Shown: one piece after another, positions 34,366 through 41,348 of the stretch | Numbering within the stretch: the first letter of the stretch is position 1 | How the letters are laid out: every line of letters begins with the position of its first letter | Assembly (NCBI GenBank): GCA_900544865.1 | Contig: UQXA01000017.1 | Location: 1-41,348, forward strand | DNA length: 41,348 bases | Source of the DNA: an uncultured Collinsella sp. | Lineage (GTDB): Bacteria; Actinomycetota; Coriobacteriia; Coriobacteriales; Coriobacteriaceae | Reading direction: 5' to 3' | Translations under genes and position numbers: made by a program | The notes under the pieces: generated by a model | What the model was told of the DNA's origin: nothing | What the model saw: the letters and a program-made list of their open reading frames with translations, nothing else | Database searches by the model: none

Positions 34366-36750
34366 CTACAGCGTCATGTTCGGATCGGCGTCGACATCGA
34401 ACGGCGAGATTTCGCCTCGGTCGAATTTACGGCGAGCGACCTCCGCGATCATGGCTGCGTTATCGGTACAGGCAGACAAGGGCGGCACCGTTACGCGAAT
34501 CCCCTGACGCCCAAGCTTCTTGATCATCATCTCGCGCAGATGCGGGTTGGCCGAGACGCCGCCGCCGATGCAGTATTCCTTGCATCCGGTAGCGTGCAGT
34601 GCGTTTTTGGCCTTCTTGTACTGCACGTCAAAGACAGCTGCCTCAAACGAAGCCGCCAGATCGGGAAGGTGAATCGTGCGCCCGGCCTTGGTCTCTTGCT
34701 CGATGTAGAGCGTCACCGCCGTCTTGAGGCCCGAAAGCGAGAAGCGGTAGTCCCCCCTGCTGTTAAGCGCACGGGGGAAATCGATCGCCTTGGGGTTGCC
34801 CGTCTCGGCCAGCTTAGAGATGATGGGGCCACCGGGATAGCCCAGGCCCAGCGCCTTGGCCACCTTGTCGAAGGCCTCGCCCACGGCGTCGTCGAGCGTC
34901 TCACCGAGCACCTCGTAGTCGCCCCACGCCTTCACGTGCACGAGCATGGTGTGCCCGCCCGAGACAAGCGTGAAGATGAACGGCGGCTTGAGGTCGGGCT
35001 GCGCCAGCAGGTTGGCAAACAGGTGCCCCTCCAGATGGTTGACGCACACGAGCGGCTTGCCAGCAGCGTAGGCAAAGCCCTTGGCGAAGGCGACGCCAAC
35101 CACGAGCGCGCCCACCAGGCCCGGACCCTGCGTCACGCCCACGGCGGCAAGCTCACTTGGTGCAATGGCTCCGCCCGTAAGGCCCAGCGATGCTGCGGCA
35201 TCCTCGAGCGCCGCATCCACGACACTCACAATCACCTCAACGTGCTTGCGCGAGGCGATCTCGGGCACCACGCCGCCAAAGCGGGCGTGAAAATCAATCT
35301 GTGTCGACACCTGGTTGGCCAGCATATTGCCATCTGCATCGATTATCGCCACGGCCGTCTCGTCGCAGGAACTCTCGATAGCGAGCACTAGGTGGCGGCG
35401 CTCAATTTCGGCACGCTCCCCCTCGGAGCGCCCAGGCGCAGGCAGCGGCCATACGCGCTGCTCTGCCGCCGTCGGCTCCGGCGAAGCATTGTCGACCGGA
35501 AGCACCAGGGGCAGCGGCGCCGTCATGACGATGGCATCCTTGCCGGCACCGTAGTAGCCACGGCGACGACCCGCCTCGGTAAAGCCCAGGGCGGCATAGA
35601 GTGCAATTGCGCCCTCGTTGCCGTCCTCAACCTCAAGCGAAGCCGTGGTGCAGCCGAGCATCTGCGCGTCATAGCTCACGTGCGACAGAAGCTTGCGGGC
35701 GATACCCTCACGGCGATGAGTCGGATCGACGGCAACGTCCATAATCTGCACGTCCCCGTCGACGACCATGCCGCCGGCAAGACCCAGCAACTGACCGTCG
35801 TCGTGCGCCACCCACCAGCTACGCGGAGCGGCAACGTCCTCGCCCAGCTCGGACAAGAACATGCCCGGCGTCCACGCCTCGTGTCCGGCGCCTTCAAAGC
35901 AGGCGGTCTCCAGTGCGCTCGCGCCCTCGGCATCCGCCGCGCCCATGGGGCGGAATTGCAGATGACGCCCAGCGAGCTCGTCGGCAACACCTGTCACCTC
36001 ACTCTGCGCGCTCTCGGCAAGGCCCAGGCGCTTGCGCTCGTTTTCCTCGGCGTCCGAAAGGCGCGTGTAGATCGGCAAGACGCGAGCGGGATCGCCATCG
36101 CCTGCGGCGTGCGCCATCAGCAGGCCCTCGCCCGAGGGCCACCACAGGCCTCGCTCCACGCAGCGTGCCGTCTCGTCCTCACCCAGCAGCTTGCCATAAC
36201 GCACGAGACCGTCACCAGTTAGCTGAACCTGATCCCAGCCCGCGGTCTGACGCCACTCATCGAGCGCCACGGCAGCCTTGACCACGTGTTCGCGCTCAAA
36301 TTGACGCTCGGGACCCTCATCGACCAGCATATACAGCGCCGGATATACCTCACCGCGCATAGCATCGGCCAAGATACCAAGCTTGCCGCGCACGCCAGCC
36401 TTCCACGCCGTCCAAGCGCAAGCGTCGAGCGTCGACACGCCCAGCAGCGGAACATTGGCACCGCGCGCGAGGCCCTTGGCAGTGGAGATGCCGATGCGCA
36501 CACCCGTAAACGACCCCGGGCCGCGGCCGACCACGTAGCAACCAACATCGCTGCGATCCAGACCGGCTTGAGCCAGCACGCCATCAACGGTATTCACGAG
36601 CTCAACGTTGGCGTGACGGCGACACATGTGGTCGCCACTCACGAGCTTCGTCTCGCCCGTCTGCCCATCAATCCAGCTTGCCGCGCAGGCAAGCATGTCG
36701 GTCGAGGTATCGAGCGCCACCACCAGCGCGTTGTCGTTATGCAAGCTCAT
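34366..36750 (-). CDS. tsaD: TsaB-RimI-TsaD fusion (tRNA t6A synthesis and ribosomal-protein acetylation)
   Basis: A 794-residue chain of three domains. TsaB (about 5-240: VVALDTSTDMLACAASW, GRGPGSFTGVRIGISTAKGL) is the scaffold partner. RimI (about 264-415: acetyl-CoA motif HRREGIARKLL, LEVEDGNEGAIALYAALGF) is an N-acetyltransferase. TsaD (about 453-790: AIESSCDETAVAIID, GGVVPEIASRKHVEVI, FTLVSGGHTMLV) transfers threonylcarbamoyl to A37 of ANN-decoding tRNAs. With TsaE, encoded just upstream, this supplies most of the bacterial t6A machinery in one polypeptide. ATG 36750 follows AAGG at nine bases and overlaps the tsaE end by 14 bases. Last gene of the operon. Confidence 0.95.
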   Translation of the reverse strand: MSLHNDNALVVALDTSTDMLACAASWIDGQTGETKLVSGDHMCRRHANVELVNTVDGVLAQAGLDRSDVGCYVVGRGPGSFTGVRIGISTAKGLARGANVPLLGVSTLDACAWTAWKAGVRGKLGILADAMRGEVYPALYMLVDEGPERQFEREHVVKAAVALDEWRQTAGWDQVQLTGDGLVRYGKLLGEDETARCVERGLWWPSGEGLLMAHAAGDGDPARVLPIYTRLSDAEENERKRLGLAESAQSEVTGVADELAGRHLQFRPMGAADAEGASALETACFEGAGHEAWTPGMFLSELGEDVAAPRSWWVAHDDGQLLGLAGGMVVDGDVQIMDVAVDPTHRREGIARKLLSHVSYDAQMLGCTTASLEVEDGNEGAIALYAALGFTEAGRRRGYYGAGKDAIVMTAPLPLVLPVDNASPEPTAAEQRVWPLPAPGRSEGERAEIERRHLVLAIESSCDETAVAIIDADGNMLANQVSTQIDFHARFGGVVPEIASRKHVEVIVSVVDAALEDAAASLGLTGGAIAPSELAAVGVTQGPGLVGALVVGVAFAKGFAYAAGKPLVCVNHLEGHLFANLLAQPDLKPPFIFTLVSGGHTMLVHVKAWGDYEVLGETLDDAVGEAFDKVAKALGLGYPGGPIISKLAETGNPKAIDFPRALNSRGDYRFSLSGLKTAVTLYIEQETKAGRTIHLPDLAASFEAAVFDVQYKKAKNALHATGCKEYCIGGGVSANPHLREMMIKKLGRQGIRVTVPPLSACTDNAAMIAEVARRKFDRGEISPFDVDADPNMTL

Positions 36751-37243
36751 CTTGTACAGCCTTATCAATCAAATGGGAAAGCTCCATTGCGCGGTCACCG
36801 TGCGCCTCAAGCGTTATCGTTCGCACATCGCTGTCGCCCTCATCACGCTTGAGCGTCACCGAAAGATACTCATCCGTCAGCTCGTCTTGGAATTGTTCGC
36901 CCCATTCCAGCAGGCAAGCACCCTCATAGCCCAGCACATCGAAAATGCCCGTATCCTCGAGCTCATAGGCATGCTCCAGGCGGTATAGATCAAAGTGAAA
37001 CAGCGGAATACGACCTTGATCGTGAACGGCCATGAGCGCAAACGTAGGGCTCGTAACCATATGCCCATCGCCCAGCCCGCGCGAGACGCCCTTGGTAAAG
37101 TGAGTTTTGCCCACTCCCAGGCCACCGGTCAGGATGAGTACATCGCCGTCCTCAAGGCACGGTGCAATTAGCTCGCCAAAGTACTCCGTATCGGCAGCGC
37201 AAGTCGTTTTGTAAGTACCTACCCCCAGGCGCTCCAGGGACAT
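36737..37243 (-). CDS. tsaE: tRNA t6A synthesis ATPase TsaE
   Basis: A 168-residue P-loop protein with Walker A GGLGVGKT (40-47, K46), TSPTFALMAVH and FHFDLYRLEHAYELEDTG, all diagnostic of TsaE (YjeE). It binds the TsaB-TsaD complex and drives its turnover; here its partners are the N- and C-terminal domains of the next gene. The length is normal with a short acidic C-terminal tail. AAGGAG precedes the ATG. It lies 12 bases after the uracil-DNA glycosylase gene. Confidence 0.95.
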   Translation of the reverse strand: MSLERLGVGTYKTTCAADTEYFGELIAPCLEDGDVLILTGGLGVGKTHFTKGVSRGLGDGHMVTSPTFALMAVHDQGRIPLFHFDLYRLEHAYELEDTGIFDVLGYEGACLLEWGEQFQDELTDEYLSVTLKRDEGDSDVRTITLEAHGDRAMELSHLIDKAVQDELA

Positions 37244-37255
37244 ATATGCTCCTTA

Positions 37256-37876
37256 TTATTCCGAGGCGTCCTCTGGTGCAGGATGTCGCTCCAGATAGTC
37301 GCCCAGCATCTTAAAGTCTTCCTCCAGCAGCTCCTGCCATGCCGGATTGCGCAGCGCTGCTGCCGGATGGAAAGTGGGCATTACTACAAAATGCCCCATC
37401 TGGTGGAACCTGCCGCGCAGCTTAGTAATGCCAATCTCGGTCTTAAGCACAAAGTGCGTCGCGGGGTTGCCGAGCGTCACGATAATATCGGGCCAGATGC
37501 TTCGAATCTGCTCACGCAAAAACGGCGAGCAAGCCAGCACTTCCTCGGGACGCGGATTGCGGTTTCCCGGCGGGCGGCACTTAAGCACATTGGCAATGTA
37601 GACGTCTTCGCGTTTAAGACCCGCCAGGGACAAAATGCCGTTGAGGTCCTCGCCTGCCGCCCCCACAAAGGGCTCGCCCTGCAAATCCTCATTGCGGCCC
37701 GGCGCCTCACCAATAAACATCACGCGAGCGCGGGGGTTTCCCACGCCAAACACGATATTGTGACGCGACTGGTAGAGCTGGCAGAGGTGACAATCGCCCA
37801 GAACGGCCTCAATTTCCTCGAGTGCGACCTCACGTGGTGCCTGATGGGTATGGCCGGGGATGTGCATGACGCCCAT
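37256..37876 (-). CDS. Family 4 uracil-DNA glycosylase (4Fe-4S)
   Basis: A 206-residue enzyme of the thermostable UDG/SPO1 polymerase-like family. Four Cys (C29, C32, C100, C116) bind a 4Fe-4S cluster. GEAPGRNEDLQGEPFVG is the catalytic and uracil-pocket motif and PTFHPAAAL is the C-terminal His motif. It removes uracil from DNA to start base-excision repair. TAGGAG lies six bases before the ATG. It sits inside the alr-tsaE operon, eight bases after alr. Confidence 0.93.
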   Translation of the reverse strand: MGVMHIPGHTHQAPREVALEEIEAVLGDCHLCQLYQSRHNIVFGVGNPRARVMFIGEAPGRNEDLQGEPFVGAAGEDLNGILSLAGLKREDVYIANVLKCRPPGNRNPRPEEVLACSPFLREQIRSIWPDIIVTLGNPATHFVLKTEIGITKLRGRFHQMGHFVVMPTFHPAAALRNPAWQELLEEDFKMLGDYLERHPAPEDASE

Positions 37877-37884
37877 AGCGGCTC

Positions 37885-39030
37885 CTACACGTAGACCTTG
37901 TCGAGACGCATGCCAAAGCCGCAGGCGACCTCGTAGTTAATCGTTCCGCGCAGTCGGGCCATCTCGTCCATAGTGATCTCGGCATCGCCATCGCGGCCGA
38001 CAATAATCATCTCGTCACCATACTCGGCCTCGGGAATCTCGTGTGCCGGGTTGGACTGAATGGCGACCATAAACTGGTCCATGCAGATATTGCCAACCTG
38101 ATGCACGCGCTCGCCGCGATACAGCACATCCATACGATTGGAAAGCGTACGCGATAGGCCGTCGGCATAACCGATCGGCAGCGTGCAGATCTGAACGCGC
38201 GTGCGCGGTACGCGGTAGGTAAAACCGTAGCCCACGCCCTCACCCATCGCAGGGTGTGCCACACGCGTCACGCGCGCATGGACGCTCATAACGGGATCAA
38301 GCTGCATCACGCGGCCACTCAGCTCGCACGGCTGCATGCCATACAAGCCAACGCCGGCGCGAATCATATCAAAATGCATCGAGGGGTCGAGCATCGAGGA
38401 CGGCGTGTTGGCGCAGTGCACGATACCGCACTCAAAGCCCGCATCCTTAATGGCCTGGACGGCCTCGGTAAAGCGCTGACACTGCAGTTTGTAGTCCCAG
38501 CCCGAAGGTTCATCGGCCGTGGCGAAGTGCGTAAATACGCCGTCGCACTGAATACCGCGATGGAAATTAATACCGCGGACAAAGTCGAGTACCCGTGTGT
38601 AGTGTACGCCGATACGATTCATACCCGTCTCGATGGCGAGATGATACTTGCCCACCTTGCCCGCCGCGACGGCACATTCGCCATACGCAAGAGCAAAGTC
38701 AGACGTATAGACCGAGGGCATGATATCAAACTCGAGCAACGTCGGAATGGCCTCGATAGGCGGCTCGCTTAGGATGAGGATGGGCTTCGTAATCCCGCCC
38801 TGTCGGAGCTCAACGCCCTCGTTAACCGTCGCCACGGCAAACATGTCGGCACCGGCCGAATACATGATCTTGGCGCACTCAACAGCTCCATGACCATAAG
38901 CATCGGCCTTGACCACGCAGCACAGGCGCTGACGTGGATTCAACAAGTTCTTATAGGCCCTCGTGTTGCGACGGAGCGCCCCGCGGTCGATCTCGACCCA
39001 GGACCAGCGCGTCAAATCGGCTTTATTCAT
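37885..39030 (-). CDS. alr: Alanine racemase
   Basis: A 381-residue PLP enzyme that makes D-alanine for peptidoglycan. The PLP lysine is K41 in VVKADAYGHG. HFATADEP, IETGMNRIGV and the C-terminal GYGFTYRVPRT (catalytic Tyr region), NICMDQFMV and INYEVACG are all Alr signatures. Length is standard. It follows the NAD(P)HX repair gene with only two bases between, an order (acpS, nnrD, alr, tsaE) common in Gram-positive and actinobacterial genomes. Confidence 0.96.
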   Translation of the reverse strand: MNKADLTRWSWVEIDRGALRRNTRAYKNLLNPRQRLCCVVKADAYGHGAVECAKIMYSAGADMFAVATVNEGVELRQGGITKPILILSEPPIEAIPTLLEFDIMPSVYTSDFALAYGECAVAAGKVGKYHLAIETGMNRIGVHYTRVLDFVRGINFHRGIQCDGVFTHFATADEPSGWDYKLQCQRFTEAVQAIKDAGFECGIVHCANTPSSMLDPSMHFDMIRAGVGLYGMQPCELSGRVMQLDPVMSVHARVTRVAHPAMGEGVGYGFTYRVPRTRVQICTLPIGYADGLSRTLSNRMDVLYRGERVHQVGNICMDQFMVAIQSNPAHEIPEAEYGDEMIIVGRDGDAEITMDEMARLRGTINYEVACGFGMRLDKVYV

Positions 39031-39032
39031 GA

Positions 39033-40649
39033 TTAGTCATCCGACCCTTCGTCCATGATTCCCAGATCTTCGAGCGCATCCTTTGCCGCCAGTTCCATGG
39101 CGGGACCGATCAAGTCGATAAGATCGGTCGCGATGACGCTCTTCTCACCATACTCCGTCGCCGCGGCAAAACCGGCGTAGCTGTGAAGTGCGACGGCGTA
39201 CGAATACAGCAACTCCCAACGATCCATCTCGTCGCGCATGGTGGCAAGCGTGCCGGCCAAAATACCCGCGAGAACATCACCCGAACCGGCAGTTGCCAGA
39301 GAAGCCGGACCCGAGAGCGGCAACAGAACGCGCTCAACGCCACAGATAGCCGTCGTCGGCCCCTTGGCAATGACCACCAGATTGTCGGAGCCTGCAGCCC
39401 AGACAACCTTCTGCGCGGCCGCAATCGCGGTACCAAGGTCGTTCACCTCGTCACCGGCAACCAGACGCGAAAGCTCACGATAGTGCGGCGTCATAACCAA
39501 CGGCTGCTCGCGACGATACATCTCGGGGTTACTATCAATACCGTCAATGGCAATCTTAGCAAGGCAGTTGAGTGCATCGGCATCCAAAATAAGCGGTACA
39601 TCAAGCTCGAGCAAGCCCGAAACCACCTGCATAGCGCCGGCAGACGTCGTCATACCGGGACCGCACAGTACGCAGCTGTACTTCTTTGCAATCTCGCACA
39701 CCGTCATGCGCGCAGCGGCGCCAAAGGAGCCGCGGGAATCAGACGGAATAGCAAAGACGGGAATCGAAGGAAGTGCCATGCGAATAAGATTGGCGCAGGC
39801 GTCAGGAGCCGCGACTGCCACGTAACCACCACCCGCGCGAGCTGCAGACTTGGCCGCCATAATGGCAGCACCAGGATATTGTGCAGATCCGGCGACAATA
39901 AGCACGGAGCCACGGGAATACTTATCGATATTCGTAGGTAGTGGGGCAAAGTAATCAACTAAGTCACCGGGCTCGACAATCTCGGCGGCGTGGTCGACAT
40001 CATCGATGACCTCGTCAAGACGGTCGTAAAGATTGCCGCAGATCAAATCGCCAGCATACTCAGGGCCATCAGCGCTATACAGACCAATCTTGGGCGCAAT
40101 CATCGTCACCGTATGCTCGGCACGAATGCAGTCGTCATCAACAACGCCCGTCTCGGCATTCAGGCCCGAGGGGACATCAATGGATACGACACAATCGGCG
40201 CATTCATTGACCGTAGGAATCCAAATAGAGAACGGCGCACGCAGATTCCCGTGGAAACCGGTACCAAAAATGGCATCGACAACAACATCGGCCTTATCGA
40301 TCAAAACCTCGAGTTCGTCACGCGAGGGGCCAACGCAAACGTGCACATCGCGGCCGGCAGTACGACGAGCAACATGACGTGCCAGAGCAGCAGGAATCTC
40401 ATCCGGCTCAACCGGAGAAACGATATCCACGTCCACACCCTTATGGCTCAGGATATCGGCGGCAACCCAACCGTCGCCGCCATTATTACCAAAACCGACC
40501 AGAACGAGAACCCGATCGGGATTGAGCTTCAAGACCTCGTTGGCGGCAAACTCACCCGCTAGCTCCATAAGCTCGGCCTTCGAAGTCCCTTCGCGTTCGA
40601 TGATATCCTCGAGACGAACGACTTCTTCGGTACTCAAAACCGGTTTCAT
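39033..40649 (-). CDS. Bifunctional NAD(P)HX epimerase / ADP-dependent NAD(P)HX dehydratase
   Basis: A 538-residue two-domain metabolite-repair enzyme. Residues 1 to about 215 are the YjeF_N epimerase (VLVGFGNNGGDGWVAA, VDAIFGTGFHG, SIDVPSGLNAETG). Residues about 230-520 are the ribokinase-like dehydratase (SVLIVAGSAQYPGAAIMAA, VLCGPGM, LILDADALNCL, TAGSGDVLAGILAG). It restores damaged hydrated NADH and NADPH. Its ATG directly follows the acpS stop (TAGATG), so translation is coupled. Corresponds to E. coli YjeF (Nnr). Confidence 0.95.
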   Translation of the reverse strand: MKPVLSTEEVVRLEDIIEREGTSKAELMELAGEFAANEVLKLNPDRVLVLVGFGNNGGDGWVAADILSHKGVDVDIVSPVEPDEIPAALARHVARRTAGRDVHVCVGPSRDELEVLIDKADVVVDAIFGTGFHGNLRAPFSIWIPTVNECADCVVSIDVPSGLNAETGVVDDDCIRAEHTVTMIAPKIGLYSADGPEYAGDLICGNLYDRLDEVIDDVDHAAEIVEPGDLVDYFAPLPTNIDKYSRGSVLIVAGSAQYPGAAIMAAKSAARAGGGYVAVAAPDACANLIRMALPSIPVFAIPSDSRGSFGAAARMTVCEIAKKYSCVLCGPGMTTSAGAMQVVSGLLELDVPLILDADALNCLAKIAIDGIDSNPEMYRREQPLVMTPHYRELSRLVAGDEVNDLGTAIAAAQKVVWAAGSDNLVVIAKGPTTAICGVERVLLPLSGPASLATAGSGDVLAGILAGTLATMRDEMDRWELLYSYAVALHSYAGFAAATEYGEKSVIATDLIDLIGPAMELAAKDALEDLGIMDEGSDD

Positions 40650-41189
40650 CTATGCTCCTAGCGTATCTTGCGAAGCATCGCCCAAGTGCTCCGTCAATGC
40701 TGAATTCTGCAGCTGCTCAAGCTCATCTAAAACAGAGCGAGCCTCTTTAAATGTCTGCGCAACGCGTTTCTTGGTGCTCACCTTTTCGTCTTTTGGCTTA
40801 GGCCGAGCATCCTCGGTAATCGCGATAGCATTCGCAACGGCTAAATCTCCTGTAAGCGTAATGGAAAGAGCAACCTCAACAACACCCAGCTCTTGAGCGA
40901 TCTCGAGTGCACGGCCCGAAAGCAGTGCCTTCGGTTTGCCGAGTTTATCACGCGTTACCGAAACATCCTTGCGACCCACGCCTTGACTAAAACCCGTGCC
41001 GAGAGCTTTAAGTACCGCCTCGCGCGAAGCAAAGCGGCTCGCATAGTGAGCAGCGGGACGCGATGATGCATCGCAATACGCACGCTCTTCTTCGGTAAAC
41101 ACACGCCGAGCAAACGACGGCGTCTTTTCAAGAATAGATTTCATGCGGGAAATCTCGACGATATCAACGCCGATACCAGCTTCAGCCAT
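40650..41189 (-). CDS. acpS: Holo-[acyl-carrier-protein] synthase with C-terminal extension
   Basis: A 179-residue 4'-phosphopantetheinyl transferase that activates acyl carrier protein for fatty-acid synthesis. GIGVDIVEISRM (Mg-binding Asp), AAHYASRFASREAVLKALGTG and ALSITLTGDLAVANAIA are the AcpS core. Typical AcpS is about 120-130 residues; here a charged, helical tail of about 55 residues (KPKDEKVSTKKRVAQTFKEA onward) is added. ATG 41189 is preferred to ATG 41201 because GGAGGTGA immediately precedes it. First gene of the operon. Confidence 0.94.
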   Translation of the reverse strand: MAEAGIGVDIVEISRMKSILEKTPSFARRVFTEEERAYCDASSRPAAHYASRFASREAVLKALGTGFSQGVGRKDVSVTRDKLGKPKALLSGRALEIAQELGVVEVALSITLTGDLAVANAIAITEDARPKPKDEKVSTKKRVAQTFKEARSVLDELEQLQNSALTEHLGDASQDTLGA

Positions 41190-41218
41190 GTTCACCTCCA
41201 TATCGCACAGACTAAGTT

Positions 41219-41248
41219 ATTGTAGCCCGTTCACAGAAGATGCGACAA
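41219..41248 (-). promoter_or_regulatory. Promoter of the acpS-tsaD operon
   Basis: Minus-strand TTGTCG (41243-41248), 18 bases, then TACAAT (41219-41224), 30 bases before the acpS start. Confidence 0.55.
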
Positions 41249-41302
41249 ACGAGGGTTATAAAACACAGCTACTATGTGAGACAAAAGCCCGTAAACGCAA
41301 AA

Positions 41303-41330
41303 AAGGGGGAGGCCGCGAGGCCTCCCCCTT
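41303..41330 (-). terminator. Terminator of a minus-strand gene beyond the window
   Basis: Twelve perfect pairs AAGGGGGAGGCC / GGCCTCCCCCTT with a GCGA loop; the minus-strand copy is followed by TTTT. No gene end is visible to its right before the window stops. Confidence 0.85.
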
Positions 41331-41348
41331 CTCAGTTCAAGCGCACGG

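Overview
The window looks like a chromosomal segment of a gut actinobacterium of class Coriobacteriia, most likely Collinsella. This is inferred from the high-GC, strongly GC-ending codons, a single-chain TsaB-RimI-TsaD protein, a CwlM-like peptidoglycan-binding protein and the general gene repertoire. No rRNA or other decisive marker is present, so the genus is a judgement.

Layout. 1-2720: a secreted coiled-coil NlpC/CHAP-type cell-wall hydrolase (minus) and galE (plus). 2712-5885: a small accessory island bounded by a broken IS3 orfA and a broken IS1595 transposase. Its cargo is a translationally coupled pair: an OLD/RecF-like AAA ATPase and a Cys-rich protein with a PD-(D/E)XK-like D-x12-E-F-K motif, a plausible anti-phage module. 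5913-13172: a compact minus-strand RiPP (ribosomally made, modified peptide) cluster. It has two tandem 39-residue Cys-rich precursors that are too short for ordinary gene calling, an ABC-2 transporter (ATPase and two permeases), a radical SAM/SPASM maturase and an ABC exporter. An adjoining DUF2975 membrane protein and HTH regulator probably belong with it. 13423-14291: a nested wreck of an IS21-like element with ~70-bp inverted ends, containing IS110 and IstB fragments.

14344-26884: a carbohydrate block. It contains malQ and a glucan phosphorylase (plus), a binding-protein ABC importer with its ATPase (minus), a GntR/UTRA regulator (minus), and a plus-strand PTS EIIC-EIIB protein fused to a HAD phosphatase. 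Near-copies of the perfect palindrome TTGTTTAAACAA lie in front of all these units, so one regulator probably controls imported alpha-glucan use. Between phosphorylase and importer lies an array of six 15-nt repeats in alternating orientation, about 25 nt apart.

26998-33780: a polyprenyl synthetase, the CwlM-like protein, tRNA-Gln(UUG), a JetD-like TOPRIM protein with a long low-complexity middle, and cstA. The cstA leader carries a 14-codon peptide ending Asp-Ile-Ile-Ser-Val-Val-Ile-Ile, alternative hairpins and a terminator, which is the layout of classical attenuation. 34366-41189: a tightly packed housekeeping operon in the order acpS, NAD(P)HX repair (nnrDE-type), alr, family-4 uracil-DNA glycosylase, tsaE, tsaB-rimI-tsaD.

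Three copies of a structured element (conserved core, covarying inner stem, and in both complete copies a 33-34 bp perfectly complementary but copy-specific outer stem) sit just past the stop codons of three minus-strand genes (ends at 105, 29523 and 34366). The strongest candidates for undescribed biology are the twin-precursor RiPP cluster, this covarying element, the cstA leader and the ATPase-nuclease pair.
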